The notes beneath the pieces are model-generated. The model was not told where the DNA came from. It saw only the letters and a list, made by a program, of their open reading frames with translations, and searched no databases. A stretch of DNA of 64,000 bases from Photorhabdus heterorhabditis (GTDB taxonomy: Bacteria > Pseudomonadota > Gammaproteobacteria > Enterobacterales > Enterobacteriaceae). Positions 33,921 to 42,810 of this stretch are shown here, piece by piece. The stretch covers positions 1 to 64,000 of the forward strand of contig NZ_RCWA01000019.1 in the NCBI RefSeq assembly GCF_018448905.1, written 5' to 3'. Both the position numbers and the translations under genes were made by a program. How positions within the stretch are numbered: position 1 is the stretch's first letter; each line of letters begins with the position of its first letter.

Positions 33921-36900
33921 TCAATCCATCCCTTCTTTAAAAGTGATGTCGATGATCTTGCGGGCGTTCGCCATGGCATCGAAGATACGTTCTTCAAAGA
34001 AGCGCACATCATCCTGCAACATTAACACGTTAGAATATATACGCGATAACGGTGAGAACTGGATGCCGTAGTGTTTGGCGGTTTCGCGGATGATGATATC
34101 GCAAAACTTTACCTTATCGCTGTAGTCTTGGGATCGTTCAAGCGGCTTCTGTTGGCAGTGGTACACCAGTGCGGTTGGCATACCCTGAACCACCAGCGGT
34201 AAATCAACTGCTTTAGCAGCCTTAACGAAGACGTTGGAAAGTTGGCGGGTAATGTCAGCCATACGGTCGTAGCAGCTCGGATCACGCTCAATCAGTGAGA
34301 GGGTTGCCTTGATAGCCGCCAGCCCCAGCGGATAACCGTTGAAAGTACCGGCATGGATCACCTTACCACGGGTATACAAGTCCATGATGTCACGGCGGCC
34401 AACGATGGCGGAAACTGGCATTGCACCGCCGCCCAACGCCTTGCCAAACGTCGCCAGATGTGGGGTAACGCCCAACAGTTGCTGTGCACCGCCGAGTCCC
34501 AAGCGCACACCAGTGATAATCTCATCGAAAATCAGCACAATATTGTATTTTTCACACAACACCTTGGCCTTTTCCAGATAACCTTCACGCGGGAAAATGC
34601 CCCCACCGTTGAGACAGATAGGCTCCATCAACACAGCAGCGATTTCGCCATGATAGCGCTCAATAGTGGCCGCGAGTACGTCGATGTCATTCCACGGCAG
34701 CATAAAGGATTGCTCAGTCATCGAGCCGGTCGCTCGTCCACAGGTATCGAGCAAGTCGCCCTGGAATTGCTCCGGCACTGGATAGTGAAGATCCTGCTTA
34801 TTCCGCCACCCGATGATGTTATCGGCACTACCGTGGTAATGACCGTGGAAACGGATAAAACGATTTTTGCCGGTAAAACCGCGAGCCAGACGTAATGCGT
34901 TCTGTACCGCCTCAGTACCACTCAGGCAGAAGCGAACCATTTCAGCACAGGGGATATGCTTCACCATGGTTTCACACACTTCCACTTCCAAGTCGCAGGT
35001 ATCCACTGACGTGACCTTACCCATGTACTGGATTAGAGATTCATTGTAGGCTTCGTTGTGATGGCCGACAAACAGTGCCCCGAATTTACAGAACAGATCG
35101 AGGTACTCATTACCATCCAGGTCCCAAATGCGCGAGTTGCGCCCACGGTTGAACGGGATCACCAATGGTCGTTCAGGATCACCAAAGTTGTAATGGCTGC
35201 CACCCGGTAACAGATCACAGCACTTTTTATAAAATTCTGTTGAACTTTCCAATGACAGTTTTGTTGCTGTACCCATAGGTTGCTTACCCTCCGCCTGTGT
35301 TTGTGATGTCAAATTACCGTTGGTATAGTCCGCATCTTTGGATAAGTTAAACGGCACATACTGCTTAACCGACTCAGGAAGCATAACGTGCATAAGCTCA
35401 AGCAGTGCAATGCGAGCCAGGTAAGCGGCGCCACTCATCAGTAGGTGAGCAAGTTCAGCCACCTTGCGCTGAGCCACATCCTCCAGTGGCGTACCCTGTA
35501 ACCATTCGTTCATTGCCCCCATCGACGAACCGCACCAAATCTGGTAATCAATATGCCGTGTCTCTTCACCGTTTATCGCCCAACGTGATGACTGACCGAG
35601 ATACCACTGGAACAACAGCGCCATTTTTTTCTTTGGCTGCTGCTCCGCCTTTTCAACCACCGCCGGCAAGTTGCAACGCTGGAAATAGGCCACCGTTTCC
35701 TGCCAGATATCAGCCAGCGGCTTATGGAAGATCTGTTTTTCTAACAGAGCCACATCCTGCGCCGGGAGCGCATCCAGACTGTCGTACTGTTTATACAACG
35801 CGAGAAGCTTCTGGGCGCGTATTGCATACATATTACCCAGCTTCAACACCTGTACTTTAGCGCCCAACTCAAACATATCTGCCGACGGCACCATTGCCAC
35901 GTCGCTTGTCTGCGCCTTGCCTAACATCTGTTTTACCACCTCAGAAGTGCCGGCTTCCACACAAGCCTGGTTTATAGAACCCGTCACCACATACGCCGCG
36001 CCAAGGGCAAAGGCAGACAGAATAGCGTGAGGGGTTCCCAAACCACCTGCTGCCCCAATCCGCACCCGGAAACCGTGGCAAGACTCGCGTTCAATATCAT
36101 CACGTAGCTGCACTATGGAACGAAAGATGCAGGACAGTACCCCCTGATCAGTATGGCCGCCGGAGTCCCCTTCCACGGTAATGTCATCTGCCATCGGCAC
36201 CTGACGCGCCAGCTCTGCCTGCGCGACGGTAATCACCCCCTCAGCCAGAAGTTTTTTCAGGATGTTTTCCGGTGCTGGACGCAAGAAACGCTCAGCAACC
36301 TCACGGCGTGATACCTTAGCTATGATGCGATTTTGACGCAGGATGCTGCCATCTTGTTGCTGCGTCAGCCCACAAACGCGGTAGTACACTAACGCTGTGC
36401 TCAAGTTGATATAAGCCGAAGCCTCAATCACCCTGACCTGCTGCTCCATACACAGCCGCACACAAGCCATTTCCCACGCCGGGTTGCTGGGAGTGTGAAG
36501 TAAGTTGACACCGAATGGCCCGTTGGGTAGGTGCTGGCGCAGCGTGGTAATAGCCTCAGCAATGCGCGAAATGCTCAAGCCACCAGCGCCAAAAATGCCC
36601 AGGATACCTTGCTGACCCAAGGCGATCACCATCTCTTCTGAATGAATACCATTTGCCATAGCCCCAGCGTAATAGGCCAGGCGTACACCATAATCCCGGC
36701 GGAAACTGTCATCCCCCAAATCAGCTTCCGTCACCGCCGGTAGCATGCCGAGCACAACCGCCTGCTCGGAGGGAAGTGGCTCACTGGCCGGTAACAGCAC
36801 TACCCCGTCACCCAATTGCACTACTTGCAGAGCGTGGTCAAGATCATACAAACTGGCGGAACCCGCCGTCAGTGGCAGCGCGGACGTTGGGCGTCGGCTG

Positions 36901-36932
36901 CCGGATTGGTTAACAGACAAACGATGACTCAT
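33921..36932 (-). CDS. PfaD-type enoyl reductase fused to a class III aminotransferase
   Basis: The 1003-aa protein has two domains. Residues about 1-540 are a PfaD-like FMN enoyl reductase (GILGIFGAGGLSISRIAEAI; QVPMADDITVEGDSGGHTDQ; RIGAAGGLGTPHAILSAFAL). Residues about 560-1003 are a PLP-dependent class III aminotransferase (KCCDLLPGGSHYNFGDPERP; LIFDEIITGVRLGLGGAQQL; ATFGKALGGGAMPVSAIVGR with the PLP Lys near 826). Trans-acting PfaD enzymes reduce enoyl-ACP in PUFA synthases; with an aminotransferase the pair could make amino-polyketide or polyamine chains as in zeamine and fabclavine pathways (from memory). It follows a dehydratase remnant by 4 bp. GC content is higher than its neighbours. 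No PKS/KS modules remain in the window. Confidence 0.85.
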   Translation of the reverse strand: MSHRLSVNQSGSRRPTSALPLTAGSASLYDLDHALQVVQLGDGVVLLPASEPLPSEQAVVLGMLPAVTEADLGDDSFRRDYGVRLAYYAGAMANGIHSEEMVIALGQQGILGIFGAGGLSISRIAEAITTLRQHLPNGPFGVNLLHTPSNPAWEMACVRLCMEQQVRVIEASAYINLSTALVYYRVCGLTQQQDGSILRQNRIIAKVSRREVAERFLRPAPENILKKLLAEGVITVAQAELARQVPMADDITVEGDSGGHTDQGVLSCIFRSIVQLRDDIERESCHGFRVRIGAAGGLGTPHAILSAFALGAAYVVTGSINQACVEAGTSEVVKQMLGKAQTSDVAMVPSADMFELGAKVQVLKLGNMYAIRAQKLLALYKQYDSLDALPAQDVALLEKQIFHKPLADIWQETVAYFQRCNLPAVVEKAEQQPKKKMALLFQWYLGQSSRWAINGEETRHIDYQIWCGSSMGAMNEWLQGTPLEDVAQRKVAELAHLLMSGAAYLARIALLELMHVMLPESVKQYVPFNLSKDADYTNGNLTSQTQAEGKQPMGTATKLSLESSTEFYKKCCDLLPGGSHYNFGDPERPLVIPFNRGRNSRIWDLDGNEYLDLFCKFGALFVGHHNEAYNESLIQYMGKVTSVDTCDLEVEVCETMVKHIPCAEMVRFCLSGTEAVQNALRLARGFTGKNRFIRFHGHYHGSADNIIGWRNKQDLHYPVPEQFQGDLLDTCGRATGSMTEQSFMLPWNDIDVLAATIERYHGEIAAVLMEPICLNGGGIFPREGYLEKAKVLCEKYNIVLIFDEIITGVRLGLGGAQQLLGVTPHLATFGKALGGGAMPVSAIVGRRDIMDLYTRGKVIHAGTFNGYPLGLAAIKATLSLIERDPSCYDRMADITRQLSNVFVKAAKAVDLPLVVQGMPTALVYHCQQKPLERSQDYSDKVKFCDIIIRETAKHYGIQFSPLSRIYSNVLMLQDDVRFFEERIFDAMANARKIIDITFKEGMD

Positions 36933-36936
36933 TTTT

Positions 36937-37356
36937 TCATGCTCCCTGTGTCAACAGTGTCGTAGAGGAGGTGGAAGGTAGAGACAGGCGCTGAGTAAAG
37001 CCTATCCCAAGGTTATCGCACAAACCAATGACGTTGCCGCGATAGATGATTTCAGCAATGAAGATCAGCGAGATAGCCGTCAAGGTGGTGCTATTATCTT
37101 GGTACTGTGCATCAATCGATTTACAGGTTAGACGATAACGTAACACGCCGCGCTCACGCTTTACTTCACTACGGAATTTGGCGCTGTGCTGAAAGTTATA
37201 CAGTGTTTGGGAGACCAAATCGCTTTGCGATTTCAGCCCCAGATAATATAGGTAGAACTGCATCAGTTGTTCACAGTCTTCAACTTCAAAGGCATATTTC
37301 GGGCCAAAACAAACGACGAGGATAAACGCACGGAAGGCACAGATTAAAAAGTACAT
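36937..37356 (-). pseudogene. FabA-like dehydratase end of a PUFA-synthase (PfaC-type) protein
   Basis: The 139-aa ORF carries the PfaC/PUFA-synthase dehydratase tail: DCEQLMQFYLYYLGLKSQSD, then HSAKFRSEVKRERGVLRYRL and LGIGFTQRLSLPSTSSTTLL. The LMQFY..YLGL run and the K-F-R-S-E-V...G-x-L-x-Y-R-L block are typical. The first 25 residues do not match and the large multidomain N-terminal part is gone, so this is a fragment. The order dehydratase-PfaD equals pfaC-pfaD in PUFA clusters, and its TGA lies 4 bp before the next ATG. Confidence 0.7.
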
Positions 37357-37579
37357 TAACCATTCGTCCCGCGTTTATAAGAATATTATTATTAAGATTA
37401 GTCTTATTCTCACAATCATATTTCCTGACAGTCTGAACCGTACTGTAAAAAATAACTTCCCCTGAGACGGAAATAATCGCCATCAGTGAATATAATGTCA
37501 GAGAAATATCAATGAAGGTTGGGTTTCCTGCCATGCTGCTGAGGAAAAAATAAATACTACCAATAAGTACACATAACAT
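37286..37579 (-). CDS. Doubtful hydrophobic ORF
   Basis: The 97-residue ORF has hydrophobic runs (MLCVLIGSIYFFLSSMAG; DISLTLYSLMAIISVSGEVI) that would make two membrane helices. It overlaps the start of the dehydratase fragment in another frame, and I recognise no family. It may be debris at the deletion junction. Confidence 0.2.
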   Translation of the reverse strand: MLCVLIGSIYFFLSSMAGNPTFIDISLTLYSLMAIISVSGEVIFYSTVQTVRKYDCENKTNLNNNILINAGRMVNVLFNLCLPCVYPRRLFWPEICL

Positions 37580-37621
37580 GCTCTTACCTTGTACCTTGCT
37601 AATAGATATACCCCACCATGT

Positions 37622-37770
37622 TATACCCGTTATCTTTCAAGTTGCCTCTTTGTTGGCTGCACTCACTCACCCCAGTCACAGAGTTATCTATACCCTTCAT
37701 CTTTCAAGCTGCTGCTTTGTTGGCTGCGTTCACTTGCCGTCGCCCTGCAACTTGAAATCTATAGGGTATA
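37622..37770. repeat. Composite ERIC: left half of a long element with a short element inside
   Basis: It begins as a 127-bp-type ERIC (TATACCCGTTATCTTTCAAG to CACAGAGTTATC) and switches at 37689 to a complete 82-bp-type element (TATACCCTTCATC to ATAGGGTATA). The right half of the outer element is missing. The junction is at a TATA word, as for other insertions of this family. Confidence 0.8.
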
Positions 37771-38470
37771 TAAGGCATGTGCGAGTTATATTGGTTTATT
37801 TTGTATTTTTCAAGGCAATAAAACTGGCCTTATTTTTATGATAATTGGTATACATCGGTTTAGATTAACTTTCAAATTCCAGTAAAAATTGTTTTATATC
37901 AAAAACCAAAGACAACATAATCCTTTTAAATCAATTAAATACAAAAAAACCAAACATTAATAAATTGTTATATGTATGGGCAATGGTAAAAAAATGGAAT
38001 ATAAGACTATAAAAACCATAAAAAAAATAAAAAATAACATTTTATACCAAATAAAATAAAAATCTTAAAAAACATAAATAAATACAATGAAATACAGTGA
38101 AATAGATAATAAAACTGTAACAATTATGTGAGGAAGATCGGGAGAAAATTTGATTATCAAGATATTAAAGAGAAAAACCTAGTCACCGTTTACTTAATAG
38201 ATCATACAATTACCACCTCATCAATTCAGCCGACGAAAGACAGATCTTAAAACAGTTCGTCACCAAAAGATCGTCTGGATCACAGTTTAGTGACAAATCA
38301 CAACTCCTCAACGAAAAGTACCAGCGAACCTTCCAAAAATCTATTCAAGAAAAGCCGTTCTGAAGCTTCAATTAAGAAACACAAAATAAACATTAAATTA
38401 ACATATCAGTGCCAACATTGATTATATTGATATCAAAACAGGCGCTTTTTATTCAGACTGTGAGGTAGAC
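37771..38470. promoter_or_regulatory. Long AT-rich upstream region of hpaBC
   Basis: About 700 bp have no convincing gene. The sequence is extremely AT-rich up to about 38120. The final 70 bp (AAATTAACATATCAG; TTGATTATATTGATATC) should hold the hpaB promoter and HpaA site, but no direct repeats could be assigned with confidence. RBS TGAGGTAG precedes hpaB. Confidence 0.4.
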
Positions 38471-40033
38471 ATGAAACCAGAAGATTTTCGCGCCGATAAG
38501 AAACGCCCGTTTACCCGTGAAGAGTACCTAAAAAGCCTTCAGGATGGTCGCGAAATTTATATTTATGGTGAGCGCGTAAAAGATGTCACTACACATCCCG
38601 CGTTCCGCAATTCTGCTGCTTCAATCGGTCAGTTATATGACGCACTGCACTCCCCGGAAACCCATGATACTTTATGCTGGAATACCGATACCGGCAGTGG
38701 TGGATATACTCATAAATTTTTCCGCTTTGCCACCAGCGCAGATGAGTTACGTCAGCAACGTGATGCTATCGCTGAATGGTCACGTCAAACTTATGGTTGG
38801 ATGGGTCGTTCGCCTGACTATAAAGCGGCATTCGGCAATGCACTAGGCGCATTTCCTGAATATTATGGTCAGTTCTCTGACAACGCCCGTATCTGGTATA
38901 AACGTATTCAGGAAGCGGGTGTTTACTTTAACCACGCCATCGTTAATCCTCCAATTGATCGCCATAAACCCGCAGATCAGACACGTGATGTTTATATCCA
39001 ACTGGAAAAAGAGACTGATGCAGGTATCATCGTCAGCGGCGCAAAAGTGGTAGCAACCAACTCAGCTCTGACTCATTATAATTTTATTGGTTTCGGTTCC
39101 GCGCAAATAATGGGAGATAATCCTGACTTCGCCCTGATGTTTGTCGCACCAATGAATACTGATGGGGTAAAACTGATTTCCCGCGCCTCCTATGAACTCG
39201 TAGCAGGTGCGACAGGTTCTCCGTTCGATTATCCCTTATCCAGCCGCTTTGATGAAAACGATGCAATTCTGGTGATGGATAAAGTCCTTATCCCTTGGGA
39301 AAATGTCCTGATTTACCGTGATTTTGACCGCGCTCGTCACTGGGCAGTTCAAGCAGGATTCGCAAGCCTATACCCATTACAGGCTTGTGTACGTCTGGCT
39401 GTGAAGCTGGATTTTATTACCGCCCTGCTGCAAAGGAGCTTGGAATGTACCGGAGTGATAGAATTCCGAGGTGTTCAAGCTGATTTAGGTGAAGTTGTTG
39501 CCTGGCGTAACCTGTTCTGGTCGCTGAGTGATGCAATGTGGGCCGAAGCTAAACCGTGGAAAGGCGGAGCCTATATGCCGGATACTCAAGCGATACAAAC
39601 TTATCGGGTTATGGCGCCAACGGCTTATACCAAGATTAAGAATATTATTGAAAAAAACGTCACCAGTGGCCTGATTTATCTGCCATCCAGTGTACGTGAC
39701 ATGAATAACCCAGAAATCAACAAATATCTGGCCCGATATGTTCGCGGTTCCAACGGCATAGATCATGTTGAACGAATTAAGATCTTAAAACTGATGTGGG
39801 ATGCAATTGGCAGTGAATTCGGCGGTCGTCATGAGTTGTATGAAATTAATTACGCTGGCAGCCAAGATGAAATTCGTATGCAATGTCTACGTCATGCCCA
39901 TGGTTCTGGCAATATGAAGAAAATGATGGATATGGTTGATCGCTGCCTTTCTGATTACGATCAGAACGGCTGGCTCAGACCACACTTATACAACAATAAC
40001 GATATTAACCAGTTAGATAAGCTGCTGAAATAA
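38471..40033 (+). CDS. hpaB: 4-hydroxyphenylacetate 3-monooxygenase, oxygenase component
   Basis: The 520 aa are the normal HpaB length. Family motifs: MKPEDFRADKKRPFTREEYL, YGWMGRSPDYKAAFGNALGA, PPIDRHKPADQTRDVYIQLE, GATGSPFDYPLSSRFDENDA, and the C-terminal EFGGRHELYEINYAGSQDEI. It uses FADH2 supplied by HpaC to hydroxylate HPA to 3,4-dihydroxyphenylacetate, the first step of the pathway. Unlike E. coli, where hpaBC follow hpaA, a 10.8-kb accessory block lies between them here. Confidence 0.96.
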   Translation: MKPEDFRADKKRPFTREEYLKSLQDGREIYIYGERVKDVTTHPAFRNSAASIGQLYDALHSPETHDTLCWNTDTGSGGYTHKFFRFATSADELRQQRDAIAEWSRQTYGWMGRSPDYKAAFGNALGAFPEYYGQFSDNARIWYKRIQEAGVYFNHAIVNPPIDRHKPADQTRDVYIQLEKETDAGIIVSGAKVVATNSALTHYNFIGFGSAQIMGDNPDFALMFVAPMNTDGVKLISRASYELVAGATGSPFDYPLSSRFDENDAILVMDKVLIPWENVLIYRDFDRARHWAVQAGFASLYPLQACVRLAVKLDFITALLQRSLECTGVIEFRGVQADLGEVVAWRNLFWSLSDAMWAEAKPWKGGAYMPDTQAIQTYRVMAPTAYTKIKNIIEKNVTSGLIYLPSSVRDMNNPEINKYLARYVRGSNGIDHVERIKILKLMWDAIGSEFGGRHELYEINYAGSQDEIRMQCLRHAHGSGNMKKMMDMVDRCLSDYDQNGWLRPHLYNNNDINQLDKLLK

Positions 40034-40053
40034 CCAGTAGCAGGAGGCCAATT

Positions 40054-40569
40054 ATGTCTGTAGAAAATGAACATCGCCTGCGTTTCAGAGATGCGATGGC
40101 GAGCCTGTCAGCAGCGGTGAATATCGTCACCACTGATGGCAATGCCGGATGCTGTGGTATCACTGCCACAGCGGTGTGCTCGATCACCGATACGCCACCC
40201 ACTCTGATGGTATGTCTTAACCGTAACAGCGCTATGAATGTTGTTTTTCAGGAAAATGGCCGCCTGTGTGTAAATATCTTAAACCATGAGCAAGAATTGA
40301 TGGCACGCCACTTTGCTGGCATGACCGACGTCAGTATGGAAGAACGTTTTCGCTGGAATATCTGGCAGAAAGGAGTGTTAGGCCAACCTGTGTTAACCGG
40401 TACCCTCGCCAGTCTTGAAGGTGAAATTGAACAAGTTCAAGAGGTAGGTACTCATAATGTGTATCTGGTCAAAATCCGACATATTACGGTAAGCGAACAA
40501 GGACATGGTTTGATCTACTTCAAGCGTAATTTCCGTCCAGTTATGCTGGAAACTGCCGCTGCCGTTTAA
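40054..40569 (+). CDS. hpaC: Flavin reductase component of HPA 3-monooxygenase
   Basis: The 171-aa flavin-reductase-like protein has LRFRDAMASLSAAVNIVTTD, GITATAVCSITDTPPTLMVC and LNRNSAMNVVFQENGRLCVN. It reduces FAD with NADH for HpaB. RBS CAGGAGG lies 20 bp after hpaB. A clear terminator follows. Confidence 0.95.
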   Translation: MSVENEHRLRFRDAMASLSAAVNIVTTDGNAGCCGITATAVCSITDTPPTLMVCLNRNSAMNVVFQENGRLCVNILNHEQELMARHFAGMTDVSMEERFRWNIWQKGVLGQPVLTGTLASLEGEIEQVQEVGTHNVYLVKIRHITVSEQGHGLIYFKRNFRPVMLETAAAV

Positions 40570-40606
40570 CCCCCCATCCATCAGATGATTAAACTGTTCC
40601 TCCAAT

Positions 40607-40645
40607 ATTCAGGCCCTAACCGGCCTGAATAGTCTTCTTTTCTTG
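40607..40645 (+). terminator. Terminator of hpaBC
   Basis: The stem ATTCAGGCC (40607-40615) / GGCCTGAAT (40622-40630), loop CTAACC, is followed by AGTCTTCTTTTCTTG. Confidence 0.85.
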
Positions 40646-40905
40646 TCTGGCAGTTAACCACTCTCTAAACCCTACAATTTCTGACATTCACCTGATGAAT
40701 ATACTGTTAAATTTAATATTGTTATTTATATTAGTGTGATCAACCACCAAGAACCTATTTTAACCATATAATAATCTACCTTGTTCGCAAACAATTGGAC
40801 AAATCACATAAAAACATAATTTTATCAAAACATTATGTTACTGAATGTTACTGTGAGTTTTTGTGTGTATTCCAATAAATATTAGCTAATCAGAGGCAAT
40901 TAACT
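40646..40905. promoter_or_regulatory. Upstream region of the peptide transporter gene
   Basis: AT-rich 260 bp with no ORF; it should contain the transporter promoter. No operator could be assigned. An RBS AGAGGCAA precedes the ATG. Confidence 0.4.
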
Positions 40906-42375
40906 ATGAATAAACCCGCATCCATCGGTTTATTACAACAACCCAAACCATTCTTTATGATTTTCTTCGTCGAACTTTGGGAACGATTCGGCTACTACGG
41001 CGTACAGGGTATTCTTGCTGTTTATTTTGTACACAAATTAGGGTTTTCTCAAGAACAAGCATTTACCACCTTCGGAGCATTTGCTGCGCTGGTCTATGGC
41101 CTGATCGCTATTGGTGGCTATGTAGGTGACCACTTACTGGGGACCAAACGAACCATTGTGTTAGGCGCCATCGTTCTGACAATAGGTTACTTTATGACAG
41201 GTCTTTCGATCTTGAAACCTGAATTAATTTTCTACGCATTAGGAACGATTGCCGTTGGTAATGGCCTGTTCAAGGCCAACCCGGCTAGCCTGCTATCTAA
41301 ATGCTATCCACCGAAAGATCCTCGTCTGGACGGAGCATTTACTTTGTTTTACATGTCAATCAACATCGGTTCCCTGTTCTCACTCGCGATTGCACCAGTC
41401 ATTGCTGAAAAATTCGGTTATGCCATTACCTACAATATTTGTGGTATTGGCCTGATTATTGCTTTGTTGTTCTATATCCTCTTTCGCAATACGGTTCGCA
41501 ATATTGGTTCTGAACCCGATCATCAACGAATCAACTATAAAAACCTGACTCTGGTACTGGCTGGAAGTGTTGTGATGATTTTCATTTGTGCATGGCTGAT
41601 GCACAATGTGAACATAGCTAATATTGTTCTGATTGGGCTGTCTGTAATTATCGTGTTTATCTTCTTCCGTGAAGCATTCAAGCAGGATAAAGTTGGCCGA
41701 AACAAAATGTTTGTTGCTTTCATTCTGATGCTGCAAGCTATTGTATTCTTCATCCTATATGCTCAGATGCCAACTTCCCTGAACTTCTTCGCAATCAATA
41801 ACGTTCACCATCAGTTACTTGGTTTTGATATCAACCCAGTCAGTTTCCAGGCCCTCAACCCATTCTGGATAGTGGTTGCTAGTCCGATACTAGCGGCTCT
41901 ATACACTCACTGGGGTTCTAAAGGTAAAGACCTGACGATGCCAACTAAGTTTACAATTGGTATGTTCCTGTGTTCTTTAGGTTTCCTGACTGCCGCGGCT
42001 GCCGGTTTGTGGTTTGCTGATGAACAAGGTTTGACTTCACCCTGGTTTATCGTTCTGGTTTATCTGTTCCAAAGTCTGGGTGAATTAATGATCGGTGCGC
42101 TCGGTCTGGCAATGGTCGCTGCTCTGGTTCCTCAGTATTTGATGGGCTTTATTCTGGGGATGTGGTACTTAACTCAAGCAACCTCATTCTTACTCGGCGG
42201 CCATGTAGCAGCTTTTACTGCGGTACCGGAAGGTATTACTGATCCACTGGAAACGTTGCCAGTCTATACCAACGTATTTGGCAAAATTGGTATTGCGACC
42301 TTTATTGTCGCCATCATCATGGCAATCACGGTACCGAGGCTGAATCGTATGATGAATGGAAAACAAAAAGCATAA
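40906..42375 (+). CDS. dtpA: Proton-dependent di/tripeptide transporter, POT family
   Basis: The 489-aa protein has 14 or so TM helices and the POT motifs [20 protein letters not shown] (ExxERFxYY), [20 protein letters not shown], and [20 protein letters not shown] (the FYxxINxG motif). This is the DtpA/TppB group by the N-terminus [15 protein letters not shown] and length. It imports di- and tripeptides with protons, which would be abundant in a degraded insect cadaver. It is a single gene between hpaC and the toxin locus. Confidence 0.9.
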   Translation: MNKPASIGLLQQPKPFFMIFFVELWERFGYYGVQGILAVYFVHKLGFSQEQAFTTFGAFAALVYGLIAIGGYVGDHLLGTKRTIVLGAIVLTIGYFMTGLSILKPELIFYALGTIAVGNGLFKANPASLLSKCYPPKDPRLDGAFTLFYMSINIGSLFSLAIAPVIAEKFGYAITYNICGIGLIIALLFYILFRNTVRNIGSEPDHQRINYKNLTLVLAGSVVMIFICAWLMHNVNIANIVLIGLSVIIVFIFFREAFKQDKVGRNKMFVAFILMLQAIVFFILYAQMPTSLNFFAINNVHHQLLGFDINPVSFQALNPFWIVVASPILAALYTHWGSKGKDLTMPTKFTIGMFLCSLGFLTAAAAGLWFADEQGLTSPWFIVLVYLFQSLGELMIGALGLAMVAALVPQYLMGFILGMWYLTQATSFLLGGHVAAFTAVPEGITDPLETLPVYTNVFGKIGIATFIVAIIMAITVPRLNRMMNGKQKA

Positions 42376-42411
42376 TTTGTTTTAAATAAAACCTCGTCAA
42401 AGGAGGTTACA

Positions 42412-42441
42412 CCGCTCGTTTAAACATTTTTATTCGAGCGG
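42412..42441 (+). terminator. Possible terminator of the peptide transporter gene
   Basis: CCGCTCG / CGAGCGG with a 16-nt T/A-rich loop, preceded by a smaller AACCTC/GAGGTT hairpin. There is no good T tract after it. Confidence 0.35.
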
Positions 42442-42810
42442 AATAGTTCACTTTTCCATTAATTCTTCTGCTTACAGAAAAATATTAATCATCTCATTTC
42501 GTAAAGCCTCGTTCAGAACAAAAGCAATTATTTCATTTTCTTATGATAAATAATAACAACTATTGTTCATGAAATTATAAATTTTGTTATTGCATAACAA
42601 CGGCTGTTTAAATAAACAATAAGGTAATAACGTTATGAAATAATTAATGATTGAATGATTTCTTCTTATTTGTCAGTTAATTTCAATTTATTTCCAATCA
42701 TTATCAGACGTTATATTTTCTGCCTTATTTTAATGAGTATAAATTATTGTACCCATGATACTCAGGGCAGCATAAGTGTTTTATTTATTTAATATTTAAA
42801 AGGAATAAAC
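42442..42810. promoter_or_regulatory. Upstream region of the first tcdA-like gene
   Basis: About 330 bp (from AATATTAATCATC near 42480) are recognisably homologous to 49500-49959 upstream of the second A gene, including AAATTTTGTTATTGCAT, a TTAAATAAA(C/T)AATA block, ACGTTATATTTTC and the RBS block AATATTTAAAAGGAATAAA. Conservation between paralogues suggests shared regulation. This copy lacks the ERIC insertion. Confidence 0.55.

Noticed and set aside
35405-35860. 151-aa plus-strand ORF
   Set aside because: Entirely antisense to the PfaD-aminotransferase gene, Pro/Arg-rich shadow composition, no RBS.
37578-37885. Two overlapping plus-strand ORFs of 87 and 98 aa
   Set aside because: They read through the composite ERIC element; the sequence is repeat-derived.
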